Of a stretch of DNA of 28,029 bases, positions 27,108 through 28,029 are shown one piece after another. The stretch lies in the NCBI GenBank assembly GCA_964626625.1, contig CAZVFV010000007.1:1-28029 (forward strand). Direction: 5' to 3'. Each line of letters opens with the position of its first letter. Position 1 is the stretch's first letter. The notes under the pieces were generated by a model that saw only the letters and a program-made list of their open reading frames with translations, made no database searches and was not told where the DNA came from. Source of the DNA: CAYZPE01 sp964626625 (lineage in GTDB: Bacteria > Patescibacteriota > Minisyncoccia > Phycocordibacterales > CAYZPE01). A program made the position numbers and the translations under genes.

Positions 27108-28029
27108 ATGGAAAAAGTCTACGAAATAGTTTGGGATGTAGCTGTTATTGGCGGAGGACCCGCCGGAATGATGGCTGCTGGACGCGCTGCAGAGCGTGGA
27201 CTTAAGGTATTACTTATTGAGAAAAACGATACCTTAGGTAAAAAACTTCTTATCACAGGCGGAGGAAGATGTAACGTCACAAATAATCAACCAGATGTCC
27301 GAGAACTCCTTAAACGCTTTAAAGAAAAGGATAAATTTCTCTTTTCTGCATTTTCACAATGGAGCGTGACTGAAACACTCGGTTTTTTTAATAGTCGTCG
27401 CATGGACACAAAAGTCGAAGCTGAACGACGAGTATTTCCTAAAAGTGAAAAAGCTCAATCTGTTTGGAATGTACTTGTTGAATATATGAAAGAAGGAGGT
27501 GTGAATATTCTTTCAAACTCACCTGTTATAGAACTCAAAGAAGAGGATGGAAAAATTACTTCTATAGTCCTTAAGAATAAAAAAGAAATTAAAGCAAAAT
27601 CATACATCCTTGCAACTGGTGGAAAATCACGACCAGAGACAGGCTCAACGGGAGACGGCTTTGCTTGGCTCAGTAATCTTAAACATAGAGTTTCGGAACC
27701 TGTTCCAGCACTTGTGCCAATAGCAGTTCACGATACGTGGGTCAAACGCCTACAAGGAGTATCTTTATCTCAAGTAAAAATAAATGTTTTACAAAATAAT
27801 ACTAAACAGGTATCCGTAAAAGGTAAAATCTTGTTCACCCATTTTGGTGTCAGTGGCCCGACAATTTTAAATATAAGCAAAGAAGTAAGTGAACTCCTCA
27901 AATACGGAGAGGTGTATATTTCCCTCGACATACTTCCCCAATTTGACTACGGACAGCTTAATACAAAACTTCAAGAAATTTTCAAAGAGCACAGTAATAA
28001 AAAATTTAAAAATGCCTTGCACAATTTAG
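27108..28029 (+). CDS. HI0933/YhiN-family flavoprotein, N-terminal part
   Basis: FAD-binding protein of the HI0933/YhiN (BaiN-like) family; 307 codons are present and the gene runs off the window. The FAD-binding Rossmann motif is VAVIGGGPAGMMAAGRAAERG (residues about 11-31), followed by EKNDTLGKKLLITGGGRCNVTNN, a family hallmark, then ATGGKSRPETGSTGDGFAW, and FTHFGVSGPTILNIS. Members are oxidoreductases of mostly unknown substrate. The ATG at 27108 has no SD. It is divergent from the helicase, and both genes have the same 14-bp box upstream. Confidence 0.92.
   Translation, partial: MEKVYEIVWDVAVIGGGPAGMMAAGRAAERGLKVLLIEKNDTLGKKLLITGGGRCNVTNNQPDVRELLKRFKEKDKFLFSAFSQWSVTETLGFFNSRRMDTKVEAERRVFPKSEKAQSVWNVLVEYMKEGGVNILSNSPVIELKEEDGKITSIVLKNKKEIKAKSYILATGGKSRPETGSTGDGFAWLSNLKHRVSEPVPALVPIAVHDTWVKRLQGVSLSQVKINVLQNNTKQVSVKGKILFTHFGVSGPTILNISKEVSELLKYGEVYISLDILPQFDYGQLNTKLQEIFKEHSNKKFKNALHNL

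Overview
The window looks like a chromosomal piece of a Candidate Phyla Radiation bacterium, most likely a Parcubacteria-type lineage; this is an inference from gene content and style. It is AT-rich and compact. UGA is used as a stop, for example at zwf and uvrB. Many housekeeping genes have no Shine-Dalgarno (SD) sequence but a -10 box only about 4-9 bases before the start codon, the layout of leaderless mRNAs. Several proteins carry lineage-style insertions or truncations (UvrC without its C-terminal HhH domain, Tgt and Zwf with extra segments). Nearly all genes lie on the minus strand.

Layout. 1-600: tRNA-Ala(UGC) and a small unknown gene. 600-2950: ddl and uvrC. 2950-3945: two small SD-led unknown genes, then a hairpin-rich gene-free stretch. 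3945-9971: uvrA, then a uvrB / histidine kinase / response regulator group, with a decayed or leader-like copy of the uvrB start in front of uvrB. 10045-10803: an ECF-like sigma factor with two region-4-like HTH segments, a near-consensus promoter and a structured leader. 11018-13650: tgt, a membrane-anchored FKBP isomerase, and a divergent LOG-family gene. 13785-18542: an accessory block with a small unknown gene, a membrane-anchored unknown, a comparatively GC-rich 339-residue unknown with a long structured leader, and a pyrD-pyrC pair. 18638-20770: tsaC, two small envelope-type proteins and an unknown gene broken by a 100-N assembly gap. 20906-24923: zwf / cyclase / methyltransferase operon, msrB, and divergent rsmG. 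25131-28029: a zinc-ribbon protein, a DEAD-box helicase with a long structured leader, and the start of an HI0933-type flavoprotein that runs off the window.

How the genes fit together. All three excinuclease genes (uvrA, uvrB, uvrC) sit within 8.3 kb, with a soluble two-component pair directly behind uvrB, so repair and signalling may be co-expressed. The pyrD-pyrC pair covers two consecutive pyrimidine steps. zwf supplies NADPH; msrB and rsmG are general maintenance genes.

Main points for a second look: the duplicated uvrB 5' end with its hairpin; the sigma factor with duplicated HTH and a leader with mutually exclusive stems; a 14-bp box placed in front of two divergent promoters (helicase and flavoprotein); divergent promoters that appear to share one palindromic -35 hexamer; a REP-like palindrome read in frame inside uvrC; and an identical 55-base sequence on both sides of the N gap, indicating an unmerged contig overlap. 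I found no CRISPR array, rRNA, insertion-sequence transposase or prophage gene.
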